Source: VRUE01 sp033856275 (GTDB lineage: Bacteria > Actinomycetota > Thermoleophilia > Solirubrobacterales > 70-9). Taken from it: a stretch of DNA of 64,000 nucleotides. The notes beneath the pieces are model-generated. The model saw only the letters and a list, made by a program, of their open reading frames with translations. It was not told the origin of the DNA and did not search any database. The position numbers and the translations under genes are program-made. Shown piece by piece: positions 22,501-30,754 of the stretch. The DNA is taken from assembly GCA_033856275.1 (NCBI GenBank), contig JAWVFJ010000047.1, forward strand, positions 62,001 to 126,000, read 5' to 3'. The first letter of the stretch is position 1, and every line of letters begins with the position of its first letter.

Positions 22501-24903
22501 ATGATCGGGACCTATGCCTCGGCGGCGCTGATCTGCGCTGCCTCGCTACTAGTGGGACGGGCGATCCTCGGCCTTACCGGCGCCGGCGATTCGCGCGGAT
22601 GGCTTGCGCCTGCAGTCGGCTTCGGGGCGGTGCTGACGGCAACCGGTTTCCTCGCCCGGGCGCCGGGACACGCGACCAGCGCCACGCTCGGCCTGATCGT
22701 CCTCGCCCTCGCCGCGGCGGCGCTGCTCTGGCGAGCGCCTCGCCGCGGTACCGACGCCTCGTGGCTGCGCGAGGGGTTGCCGGTCGCCGTGCTCGTTGCC
22801 CTTGCCTTCTCGATCCCATTTGCGGTCAGCGGCCGCTGGGGGATCATCGGCGTCGGCTTCAACAACGACCTCGGCCTCCACCTCGCCTGGGCCGAGTGGC
22901 TGCGCAGCGGTCTCGGACCGGCGCCCGAAGCCGGCTATCCGCTCGGCCCGCACGCGCTGGCGGCGGCGGTCGCGGCGGTTCCCGGAATCGGGCTCGGCCA
23001 AGCCTTCCTCGGCGAGATCTTCGCGATTGGCATCCTCACCGCGCTGACGGCACTGACGGCGCTCGAGGACCTTGGACGGGCTCGCCAGGTGCTTGCCGCG
23101 GCGCTTGTCGCCATCCCCTATCTCGGCGCTTCCTACTTCGCCCAAGGCGCCTTCAAGGAGACGGGCGAGGCGCTCTTCGTCCTCGCCTTCGCCGTCTTCC
23201 TCCACGACCTCGACCGGCGATGGCGAGCCGCCGAAAGCAACGGGGGACCGAAAACGGGCCCACCAGGGGTCGGTTCAGCGGTCCTGGGGCTGACCCTGGT
23301 CGCCGGCATCTTCTTCTCTTACAGCTTTGCGGGGCTCGCCTGGCCGGTCCTAATCTTCGCCGTCTGGGCGCTCACCGTGCCGCAGCTGCGTGGTGCGCTC
23401 GCACCGCGATCATGGCTGGGGACCCTGCGCCAGCCGGCGGTGCTGCTGACCGTCGGCGTGCTGGGCGCCCTCGCGGTGCTGACGGTCGTCGGCCCCTTTG
23501 CCTTCATCCACGGCTTCAACCGGGTCGCCGGCACAAATACCTATGGACCGGTCTCGCCGATCGAGGCACTTGGCGTCTGGCCGGCCTCCAACTACCGCCT
23601 CAATGCCGCGGGCGGCGCCGAGCTGACCGGCTTGGCAACCACGATCGCGGCGATCGCCGTCTTGCTGGGGGGCGTTTGGTGGCTGCGCCGCCGCGACTAC
23701 GCGGTCCCGGTGGCGCTCGCCGCCTGCGCCGTCCTCTACATCGCCTCACTCGCCGGCAGTGGCGAGTACTCGCAGGCCAAGGCGCTGATGATCGCCGCCC
23801 CGCTGGCGATGCTGATCGCGATCCGCCCTCTCCTCTTCGAGTCCACCCTCCGCCGAGTTCGCGTTTTGTCTCGCATAGCGGAACAAAACGCGAAGTCAGC
23901 CGGGGGAGTGGTGCGAGCCGGGTGGATCGTGCTCGCCGTGGCGTTCATGGCGGGCGCCCTGTACTCCAGCTGGCTGGCGCTGCGCGACGCGCCGGTTGGC
24001 CCCCCGGGCCACGGATCGGAGCTGCGGGCCTTCATGCCGATCCTGCACGGCGAACCTGTCCTCTACGCCGGCCAGGACCGTTACGCCGCCTACGAGTTGA
24101 TGGGAGCGGACACGCACGTGCCGCTGGTCGAGTTCCCCGATGCCGACGTCTCCGCCAGCCCGGAAAAGCCCTTCGACACCGGCGATGCCTACAGCCCGAT
24201 CGACTTCGACTCCTTCTCGCACGGCACCCTCGACCGCTTCCCCTACGTGATCACCGGCCACGCCGCCTGGAACAGCGAAGCGCCCTCCGGCTTCAAGCGG
24301 GTCGCCGCCACCCCGTCCTACATCCTCTGGAAACGGACCGGCACCCCGCCCCAGGACCGCCACGTGCTGCTCGAGGGAACCGAACCGGCGGCACACGCCG
24401 ACTGCGCTTCGCCGGAGATCCGCATCCTCACCTCCAACCCCGGTCGCGCGTCGCTGTTCCCCGCTGCCGCGATCGGCGGCAAAGCTCGCTGGAGCCCGAA
24501 CGCAGGCCTGGAGGCCGGCGAGAGCGCCAGCCAACGGCTGCGCCTGTCGAGCGGGCGCTGGCGGCTCTCGATCCAGTACTTCTCCCCCTTCGACCTAACC
24601 CTCACGGCTCCCGGATTCCACCAGGCACTGCCGGCCGCGCTCGACGGCCAGCGGCCCAATACGATCAGCCTCGCCAACGATGGCCAGTTCTGGCCCGCCG
24701 GAGAGATCCGCGGCGGGGGCAAGCCAATCCGCTTCACGGTCACCGCAGACGACCCGAACACCCTTCAGCGCCTTACCGGCTACGCGGGCAAAGCCACGCT
24801 TGGCGAGCTGGTTGCCGTACCGGCCAAGCCACATCGCATCGTGCCATTCAGCCAAGCGTGCGGCGCCTGGATCGACTGGTATGAGAGTGACGAAGTCCCC
24901 TAA
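22501..24903 (+). CDS. Large polytopic membrane protein, possible GT-C-like enzyme
   Basis: 800 residues. The first ~500 residues hold about ten or more membrane helices. An early extracytoplasmic loop reads GFNNDLGLHLAWAEWL, and acidic loops of this kind in GT-C glycosyltransferases hold the catalytic residue. The last ~280 residues are an extracytoplasmic soluble domain (YAGQDRYAAYELMGADTHVP, YILWKRTGT, then a beta-rich part). It may be a lipid-linked-sugar glycosyltransferase or a related envelope protein; the GT-C call is inference. A perfect 12-bp inverted repeat at 23858-23894 lies within the coding sequence in a cytoplasmic linker. The stop codon forms the left arm of repeat-element copy 2. 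Confidence 0.75.
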   Translation: MIGTYASAALICAASLLVGRAILGLTGAGDSRGWLAPAVGFGAVLTATGFLARAPGHATSATLGLIVLALAAAALLWRAPRRGTDASWLREGLPVAVLVALAFSIPFAVSGRWGIIGVGFNNDLGLHLAWAEWLRSGLGPAPEAGYPLGPHALAAAVAAVPGIGLGQAFLGEIFAIGILTALTALTALEDLGRARQVLAAALVAIPYLGASYFAQGAFKETGEALFVLAFAVFLHDLDRRWRAAESNGGPKTGPPGVGSAVLGLTLVAGIFFSYSFAGLAWPVLIFAVWALTVPQLRGALAPRSWLGTLRQPAVLLTVGVLGALAVLTVVGPFAFIHGFNRVAGTNTYGPVSPIEALGVWPASNYRLNAAGGAELTGLATTIAAIAVLLGGVWWLRRRDYAVPVALAACAVLYIASLAGSGEYSQAKALMIAAPLAMLIAIRPLLFESTLRRVRVLSRIAEQNAKSAGGVVRAGWIVLAVAFMAGALYSSWLALRDAPVGPPGHGSELRAFMPILHGEPVLYAGQDRYAAYELMGADTHVPLVEFPDADVSASPEKPFDTGDAYSPIDFDSFSHGTLDRFPYVITGHAAWNSEAPSGFKRVAATPSYILWKRTGTPPQDRHVLLEGTEPAAHADCASPEIRILTSNPGRASLFPAAAIGGKARWSPNAGLEAGESASQRLRLSSGRWRLSIQYFSPFDLTLTAPGFHQALPAALDGQRPNTISLANDGQFWPAGEIRGGGKPIRFTVTADDPNTLQRLTGYAGKATLGELVAVPAKPHRIVPFSQACGAWIDWYESDEVP
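23858..23894. repeat. Perfect 12-bp inverted repeat inside a coding region
   Basis: TTCGCGTTTTGT (23858-23869) and ACAAAACGCGAA (23883-23894) are exact reverse complements with a 13-base loop. The stretch encodes VRVLSRIAEQNAKSAGG between two membrane helices. Its T/A runs are unlike the codon choice around it, so it may be a scar of an inserted palindromic element. Confidence 0.6.
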
Positions 24904-24999
24904 GGCTGCCTGATCAAGCAGATCAAGGACGCAGGGAGCGTGGCGTGCTCTGCACGCGAGCGAGCGAGGACGCCGATATGCGCCGGTCAGGCGGCCTTA
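24901..24999. repeat. 99-bp hairpin element, copy 2, between convergent genes
   Basis: The left arm (24901-24915, TAAGGCTGCCTGATC) pairs with the right arm (24985-24999, GGTCAGGCGGCCTTA) over 15 bp with two G-T pairs and no mismatch. The 69-bp centre (24916-24984) matches copy 1 at 65 of 69 positions. The arms do not match copy 1 in sequence, only in self-complementarity. The left arm supplies the TAA of the 800-residue protein; the right arm supplies the TGA and last codons of the desaturase on the other strand. Confidence 0.8.
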
Positions 25000-25913
25000 G
25001 AGGCCCGGCGCTCTGGGGAAACGCGCACTACGTCCCAGACGAGGCCGACCTTCTCGAGTGAGTCGATGACGACCGCTGAGAGGTCGAACTGCCAGCGGCC
25101 GAGGCCGTGGGTGGCGGAGGTGGGGAAGGCATGGTGGTTGTTGTGCCAGGCCTCGCCGAAGGTCGGGATCGCGATCAGTGCCAGGTTGCGCGACTCATCG
25201 GTCGTCTCGAAGTCGCGGTTGCCGAAGACGTGGCAGAGCGAGTTGATGCTGTAGGTGAAGTGGTGCAGGACGAAGACGCGGACCAAGCCGCCCCAGAGCA
25301 GGCCGGTCACCGCCGCGAAGAGGGTGCCGCCGATGATCCAGCCGAGCGCGAAGGGCAGGAAGAGGCCGCCGATGGCCCAGGTAAGGAAGGTCCGGTCGAC
25401 CCAGTTGATCACCGGGTCTTTGATCAGGTCCGGCGCGAAGCGCTCCTTGTTGCCGCGCTGGGTGTGGATGAAGAGCCAACCCATGTGGGCGTGGAAGAGG
25501 CCGCGCATCGCGCCCGCCCAGCCATGGCCGTGATCGACGTGAGGGCTGTGCGGATCTCCTTCTTCGTCGGAGAAGGCGTGGTGCTTGCGGTGGTCGGCAA
25601 CCCAGGAAATCACCGGGCCCTCGATCGCCGCCGAGCCGAGAATCGCGAGCAGACCGTGCAGCCAGCGCTTTGCCTTGAAGCTGCGATGGGTGAGGTGGCG
25701 GTGGAACCCGACCGTGATCCCAAGGCCCGTCAGCAGGTACATGCCGAGAAAGAGGAGGACGTCGCTCCAGTGCAGGGCCTCGCCCCAGACCTGCCAGCCC
25801 GCGAACCCGATCGCAACGAAGGGGACCAGGGTGACCAGGCCGGTGATGATGCGGTCGCGCGTCTCGTTGGCGACCGGCTGGATATCTGAGGGAAGAACGC
25901 CGCTGCTTTCCAT
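24987..25913 (-). CDS. Membrane fatty-acid (acyl-CoA) desaturase
   Basis: 308 residues with four or more membrane helices and the three His boxes of integral-membrane delta-9-type desaturases: HRHLTHR (about residue 72), HRKHHAF (about 109) and HNNHHAF (about 263). These bind the di-iron centre that inserts a double bond into an acyl chain using O2 and an electron donor. It is divergent from a cyclopropane-fatty-acid synthase, which acts on the double bonds such enzymes make, so the two probably work in sequence on membrane lipids. The C-terminal codons lie in the repeat element. Confidence 0.94.
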   Translation of the reverse strand: MESSGVLPSDIQPVANETRDRIITGLVTLVPFVAIGFAGWQVWGEALHWSDVLLFLGMYLLTGLGITVGFHRHLTHRSFKAKRWLHGLLAILGSAAIEGPVISWVADHRKHHAFSDEEGDPHSPHVDHGHGWAGAMRGLFHAHMGWLFIHTQRGNKERFAPDLIKDPVINWVDRTFLTWAIGGLFLPFALGWIIGGTLFAAVTGLLWGGLVRVFVLHHFTYSINSLCHVFGNRDFETTDESRNLALIAIPTFGEAWHNNHHAFPTSATHGLGRWQFDLSAVVIDSLEKVGLVWDVVRVSPERRASKAA

Positions 25914-25991
25914 TCGGAATGGCGATCATACGGTCTCAAGTCGAGGGAAAGGTAAAGTCGCGCGCTTCGGACCCCAACCTCCAGCAGAAAG

Positions 25992-27206
25992 GTGCCGCCG
26001 TTGGCATTCTCCAGCACTGCCCCACTGCGCCGCGAGATCGAGGAGCGCATCCCCAACCGACCCTTCACGGTCGAGTTCTGGGACGGCACGCGCCTTGCCC
26101 CAACCGACGGCACTGGACCTACCTTCTACGTACGCTCGCCGCGTGCCGCCGCCCACGCACTGCGTGCTCCCGGCCAACTCGGGCTCGGCCGCGCCTACGT
26201 CAGCGGCGACATCGAGGTCGACGACATCGACGCGGTGATCGAGCTACTCGACAGCTGGCAGCCACCGTCACTCGACGGCGGCGACAAGGCGCGGCTGCTG
26301 GTCGGCGCGATGCGCGCCGCCGGTCTGAGCCGCCCGCCCCGCCGTCCCACCGCCGAGCTGCGACCGAGCGGCGCCCGCCACAGCAAGGAGCGCGACGCCG
26401 AGGCTGTCCGCCACCACTACGACGTCTCCAACGAGTTCTTCTCGCTCTTCCTCGACGAGTCGACGACCTACAGCTGCGCGGTCTTCTCGCGCGGCGCGGA
26501 GACGCTCGAGGAGGCGCAGGAAGAGAAGCTCGAGATGGTCGCCCGCAAGCTGGCGCTGAAAGAGGGTGAGCGCGTGCTCGACGTCGGCTGCGGCTGGGGC
26601 AGCTTCCCGCTCTGGGCCGCAACGCGCCATGGGGCCAGCGTCCTCGGCATCACCCTGTCTCCCCCGCAGGCCGAGCGGGCCCGCGAACGAGCCGAGGCCG
26701 CCGGCGTCTCCGACCGGGTCGAGATTCGCGTGATGGACTACCGCGATCTGGTCGGCGAGCGCTTCGACGCGATCGCCAGCATCGGCATGGTCGAGCACGT
26801 TGGGGAGTCGCAGATCGACGTCTACGCCCGCACCCTGGCCGGCCTGCTCGAGCCGGGCGGGCGACTGCTCAACCACGGCATCGCCCGGCTTCGTCACAGC
26901 GATCCCGACGCCGGGCCGTTCTCCGAGCGCTACGTCTTCCCCGACGCCGAACCCCTGCACCTCTCGCGGGTGCTGCTGGCGCTGGAGCGTGCCGGCTTCG
27001 TCACCCGCCACGTCGAGGAGTTCGGCGACGACTACGCCGAGACGCTGCGCCACTGGGCACGCCGCCTCGACGAAAACCTCGACGACGCGGTGCGGCTTGC
27101 CGGACCCGAACGCCTCCGCGTCTGGCGCCTCTATCTGCGCATGGCGCGGCGGGGCTTCGAGAGCGGCTTCCTCTCGATCTACCAAGCCCGCTGCAGCCTG
27201 CCTTAA
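25992..27206 (+). CDS. Cyclopropane-fatty-acyl-phospholipid synthase family methyltransferase
   Basis: 404 residues from GTG 25992. The N-terminal ~130 residues form the lipid-binding domain (LRAPGQLGLGRAYVSGDIEVDD). The SAM-dependent domain begins with HHYDVSNEFFSLFLDESTTYSC, a hallmark of the family, then the SAM loop VLDVGCGWGSFPLWAA and GITLSPPQAERARERA. ASIGMVEHVGE carries the active-site Glu. It transfers the SAM methylene to unsaturated phospholipid acyl chains to give cyclopropane (or, in some relatives, methyl-branched) products. Divergent from the desaturase with 78 bp between starts. Confidence 0.94.
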   Translation: MPPLAFSSTAPLRREIEERIPNRPFTVEFWDGTRLAPTDGTGPTFYVRSPRAAAHALRAPGQLGLGRAYVSGDIEVDDIDAVIELLDSWQPPSLDGGDKARLLVGAMRAAGLSRPPRRPTAELRPSGARHSKERDAEAVRHHYDVSNEFFSLFLDESTTYSCAVFSRGAETLEEAQEEKLEMVARKLALKEGERVLDVGCGWGSFPLWAATRHGASVLGITLSPPQAERARERAEAAGVSDRVEIRVMDYRDLVGERFDAIASIGMVEHVGESQIDVYARTLAGLLEPGGRLLNHGIARLRHSDPDAGPFSERYVFPDAEPLHLSRVLLALERAGFVTRHVEEFGDDYAETLRHWARRLDENLDDAVRLAGPERLRVWRLYLRMARRGFESGFLSIYQARCSLP

Positions 27207-27214
27207 CCGCAGCT

Positions 27215-27254
27215 ACCCCCGAGGGAGCCATAAACGAGCTAGTTTCTCGGGGGT
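27215..27254. promoter_or_regulatory. 9-bp inverted repeat before the HTH regulator gene
   Basis: ACCCCCGAG (27215-27223) and CTCGGGGGT (27246-27254) are exact complements, 22 bases apart. The right arm ends one base before the GTG start and contains the G-rich ribosome site. It could be the terminator of the upstream synthase, an operator for the regulator itself, or a translation-blocking hairpin. Confidence 0.4.
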
Positions 27255-27255
27255 C

Positions 27256-27534
27256 GTGTCGCGATCTTGGGTTGACGTCGTAGCCGAACCGGTGCGCCTG
27301 CAGATCCTCCGTTCTCTCTGCGAGGTACCCGAAGCGACTGCCTCTGAGCTGGCCGAGCGCAGCCCGGCCAGCTACCAGACCCTACGCCGCCACCTCCAGG
27401 CGCTCGAGACGTCCGGGGTGATCCGCACCCGTCCTGGGGTCAGCGACGGAGAGACCTGCGGACGCCCGGCGGCCAGGTTCAGCCTGACTCCCGGAGTTCG
27501 GGAGAGCGTGCGTTCGGCGTTCGGCCGCGACTGA
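27256..27534 (+). CDS. ArsR-like winged-helix regulator
   Basis: 92 residues from GTG 27256, with GGGGG seven bases upstream. A winged helix-turn-helix fills the protein: VVAEPVRLQILRSLCEVPEA, TASELAERSPASYQTLRRHLQALE and SGVIRTRP, followed by a wing with PAARFSLT. No metal-binding cysteines of the ArsR type are present, so the signal is unclear. It may regulate the cyclopropane synthase just upstream or the MMPL operon that converges on it. The last 56 bp overlap the 3' end of the MMPL gene. Confidence 0.82.
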   Translation: MSRSWVDVVAEPVRLQILRSLCEVPEATASELAERSPASYQTLRRHLQALETSGVIRTRPGVSDGETCGRPAARFSLTPGVRESVRSAFGRD

Positions 27535-30500
27535 GCCAGCGCGGCATCCACCAGCAACGGTCGCCGAGCCAGAGCATCAGGGCGGGGACGACGACGAGCC
27601 GGACGATGAAGGCGTCGATGAAGACGGCAATCGTCTGGGCGATGCCGAAGTTTCGAATCGTGGCGAACTCCGATATCGAGAAGGCGAGGAAGACCGTGAT
27701 CATGATGATCGCCGCTCCGGTGACGACATGGGCAGTGCGATCGAGGCCGCCGGCAACCGCGGCGCTGGTCGAGCCGGTGCGCACGTATTCCTCCCGGATC
27801 CGCGCGAAGATGAACACCTCGTAGTCGATCGCGAGGGCGAAGATCACGATGATGATCTCGGGGATCATCGTTGCGTCCACGTATCCGGGTCCGCCGAGCA
27901 GGGAGTTGTTGAAGAGCAGAGACAGCACCCCGAAGGTGGCGCTGACCATGATCAGGTTGATCACCACGGTGAGCAGCGGAACCACCAACGATCGCAGCAG
28001 CGGAATCAGGATGATCAGGCTGATCAGCGAAAGGGCGAGGCGCACCAACGGCGCCTGCCCGCGGAACTCGTCGTTGATCACCGTCGTGGCGGGCCCGATG
28101 CCACCGACCATCGCTTCGGTCCCCGTCTTACGCGACAGCTCGTCCGCTTCGGCTTCCAGCCTCTTGACCAACGCGCGGGCCCGATCGCTGGTCGGGTCAT
28201 CACGCGGGATGACGAGCAGGCGGGCATCGGTGCCACCGCGATCGATGTTGATGAGCGCGCCGATCTGCTGGCGCCGCTGTAGAGAGCTTCCGTCCAAAGC
28301 GGCGAGGACGAAATAACCGGAGCGGAAGAGGCCGGGTGAACGGCGCAGCTGTGCGCCAGCGCCAGCACCGCGTTGGCTACTCAAGCCTCGATCGATGCGA
28401 TGCAGCGCAAGCGGCAGCGCTTCCGATTTGGCGGCGCCTTCCCGTAGGCCGCTGGCCAGCCGTCCGCTTCCGCCGGCGAGCAGGCCGAGTCCGCTGGTGA
28501 GGTGTTCGGCCCCATCGCTCAGTCGCCGCAGCGCCGGCGAGAGTTGCTGGCCGCCGCGGGCGAGCGCGGCGATCCCTTCCGAGACCTGCTCGCCTCCCGC
28601 CGCAAGCCGCTGCAGTCCGCGATCGAGGCTTTTCGATCCCCGGGCCAGCTTCTCGATGCCTTCGCTTGCCCGCCGGCCTTTCCGATCCAACCCTTCGGCC
28701 AAGTACAGGCCCACTCCGAACTGCCCTTCCGCGCGTTCCACGCCAACCTTCACGCCCTGACCGATCGGTTCCCCCGTTGCGGGATCGGTGCCGGTGAGGC
28801 GCCGGCTCGCGTCTTCGACCGCGGCGAGCGCGACGGCGTATTCGGAGTCGCCGCGCCCCGTCGTCATCCGCTGCAACGCCTGGCGGGCGGCGGCAAGCTG
28901 TTCTTCGGTCGCCTGCAGGGGGGCATTTGCTTCGGCGAGGCGTTCGTTGCCCGAGGCCATCGCATTCCTGAACAGCCGTGCGCTGCCTTGGATTTCCGCA
29001 GTCTTCCCCTGCGCTGCGGCGAGACTATGGGCGAGTTTGCTGGCGCCTTCGCTGGCCTTGTCCGCGTTGTCAGCCACCGCGCCGCTGCCTTCGCCGGCGC
29101 GATCGAGGCCTTGAGAGAGGTTGTCCGAACCGGCGCTTGTCCGCTGCAAGCCGCTGGCCAGGCCACCGGCGCCGGCACCGGCGGCGTCGACCCCGGAGGC
29201 AACCGCTTCCGAGCCTCGGGCGGCGCTATGCAACCCGGCGCTGCCGCGGGCGGCGCCGCGACCGAGCCGCACGATGCCCGATTTGAGCCGGTCCAACCCA
29301 CGTTCCTGGCGCACTAGTTCCCCCCCCAAACCTTTCAGCTGCCTGGTCCCCCGCTCGATCGAGACGAGCCCGGCCGTACTGGCCACTCCGGGATCGGCTT
29401 CGACGTGCCGCTGCAAGGCGGCGAGGGCACGCAGGCGCGGTGGCGAGGTGACCGGGCGGCCACGACCGTTGACGACGATTTCCATCGGCGCCACCCAGCC
29501 GGGCCCGAGCGCGCGTTCCACGTCTTCAGTCTGGCGACGACCTGGGTCTTCAGGCGGCAGCAAGCCGGCGGTGGCAACGCCCGAGTCGAGGTTGAATGCA
29601 AAGCCCGAAAGGAGCAGCAGGACGAATACGAAGACGAGGGCAATCCCCGGCTGCCTCCTGAGACGGCGACTCCAGCCCAGCGCGGCGCCGCTCGAGGGGC
29701 GTCGTTTCGGCAGCGACCAGCGATCCAGGTGTCGGCCGAAGAGCGTCAGCAGGGCGGGCACGATGCAGAAGGCGGAAAACATGCTGAGCGCCGTCGCGAG
29801 TGCAACGCCGATCGCCACGGATCGGACGAGCACGCCCGGCAGCAGGACCGGGAGGATCAGCATCGCCAGCAGCAACGCGCCTCCGGCCGGCAGGATCGAG
29901 CGCGAGGTCGCGCCGATGGTTGTCTGGATCGCCGCGGGGAGATCGCTGTGCTCTCGCTCTTCGCGGAATCGCGAGACGACAAGGAGCGAGTAGTCGACTC
30001 CGAGCGCGAGACCCATCATCGCGCTGACGACCAGCACGAAGAGATCCAGCTCGACGAAGCCGGAGATGAGGACGAGGAGCCCACGCGTGACGACAACGAC
30101 CATTCCGCCGGCCAGCAATGGCGTGATCGCGGCCAGCACCGAGCGAAAGACGAAGAGCAACACGAAGAGCAGCACGGGTATGGCGACCAGCTCACCGGTC
30201 GAGCTAGCGCTGCTGCTCGAGTTGCGGATTGAGTCGATGATCACCGGCAGGCCGGCGAGGCTGGCGTGGACGGGCCCGTTCAGCGCCGCGTCGATCTGGC
30301 GCTGCACGGGGGGCAGCAGGCCGGAAACCTCGTCGCCTTCGCCGCTCGCCGTGCGCAGCAGCAGCGCGGCGACGCCTGGCCGGGGGTTGAGACCGTCGAT
30401 GGTGCCTTCACTCGTCCAGGGTGAGATCACCAAGACCCGCGGCACTGCGCTGAGTCGCCGAGCGAGTCTGCGCCCCTGGCGTTCAACCGCCGCTTGGGGC

Positions 30501-30754
30501 CCGCGCAGCAGGACGATGATCGGGTATTCGTTGCCGAACTCGCGCAGGGAGATCTCGTGCGCGCGCTCGGCGGCGGTGCCGGCGACCAGCAATGGATGGA
30601 TGGCGAGCTGGTTTTCGGCGTCGCGGCCCTGCATGGCCAGCACGGCAACCAACGCGGTCCAGACCACAATTACGAGGCGCGATCGCCTAGTGACCAGGTT
30701 GGCGATGCGGGCGGTGATCGCCGGCCCAAGCGAGCGGTTGCGGCGGGCACTCAT
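27479..30754 (-). CDS. MMPL-family transporter with long helical extracytoplasmic insert
   Basis: 1091 residues; ATG 30754 overlaps the upstream stop as ATGA. Twelve membrane helices are arranged as two halves, each with an N-terminal helix, a large extracytoplasmic loop and five more helices (RND/MMPL pattern; FVLVVSAMMGLALGVDYSLLV and IVIFALAIDYEVFIFARIREE hold the polar proton-relay residues). The second large loop is unusual. Residues about 500-800 form repeated Gly/Ala/Ser-rich helical segments (RGSAGLHSAARGSEAVASG and similar), as in YhgE/Pip and EsaA proteins. MMPL proteins export lipids or siderophores to the envelope. Coupled to the secreted repeat protein, which may be a partner or cargo. 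Confidence 0.92.
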   Translation of the reverse strand: MSARRNRSLGPAITARIANLVTRRSRLVIVVWTALVAVLAMQGRDAENQLAIHPLLVAGTAAERAHEISLREFGNEYPIIVLLRGPQAAVERQGRRLARRLSAVPRVLVISPWTSEGTIDGLNPRPGVAALLLRTASGEGDEVSGLLPPVQRQIDAALNGPVHASLAGLPVIIDSIRNSSSSASSTGELVAIPVLLFVLLFVFRSVLAAITPLLAGGMVVVVTRGLLVLISGFVELDLFVLVVSAMMGLALGVDYSLLVVSRFREEREHSDLPAAIQTTIGATSRSILPAGGALLLAMLILPVLLPGVLVRSVAIGVALATALSMFSAFCIVPALLTLFGRHLDRWSLPKRRPSSGAALGWSRRLRRQPGIALVFVFVLLLLSGFAFNLDSGVATAGLLPPEDPGRRQTEDVERALGPGWVAPMEIVVNGRGRPVTSPPRLRALAALQRHVEADPGVASTAGLVSIERGTRQLKGLGGELVRQERGLDRLKSGIVRLGRGAARGSAGLHSAARGSEAVASGVDAAGAGAGGLASGLQRTSAGSDNLSQGLDRAGEGSGAVADNADKASEGASKLAHSLAAAQGKTAEIQGSARLFRNAMASGNERLAEANAPLQATEEQLAAARQALQRMTTGRGDSEYAVALAAVEDASRRLTGTDPATGEPIGQGVKVGVERAEGQFGVGLYLAEGLDRKGRRASEGIEKLARGSKSLDRGLQRLAAGGEQVSEGIAALARGGQQLSPALRRLSDGAEHLTSGLGLLAGGSGRLASGLREGAAKSEALPLALHRIDRGLSSQRGAGAGAQLRRSPGLFRSGYFVLAALDGSSLQRRQQIGALINIDRGGTDARLLVIPRDDPTSDRARALVKRLEAEADELSRKTGTEAMVGGIGPATTVINDEFRGQAPLVRLALSLISLIILIPLLRSLVVPLLTVVINLIMVSATFGVLSLLFNNSLLGGPGYVDATMIPEIIIVIFALAIDYEVFIFARIREEYVRTGSTSAAVAGGLDRTAHVVTGAAIIMITVFLAFSISEFATIRNFGIAQTIAVFIDAFIVRLVVVPALMLWLGDRCWWMPRWLSRGRTPNARSPELRESG

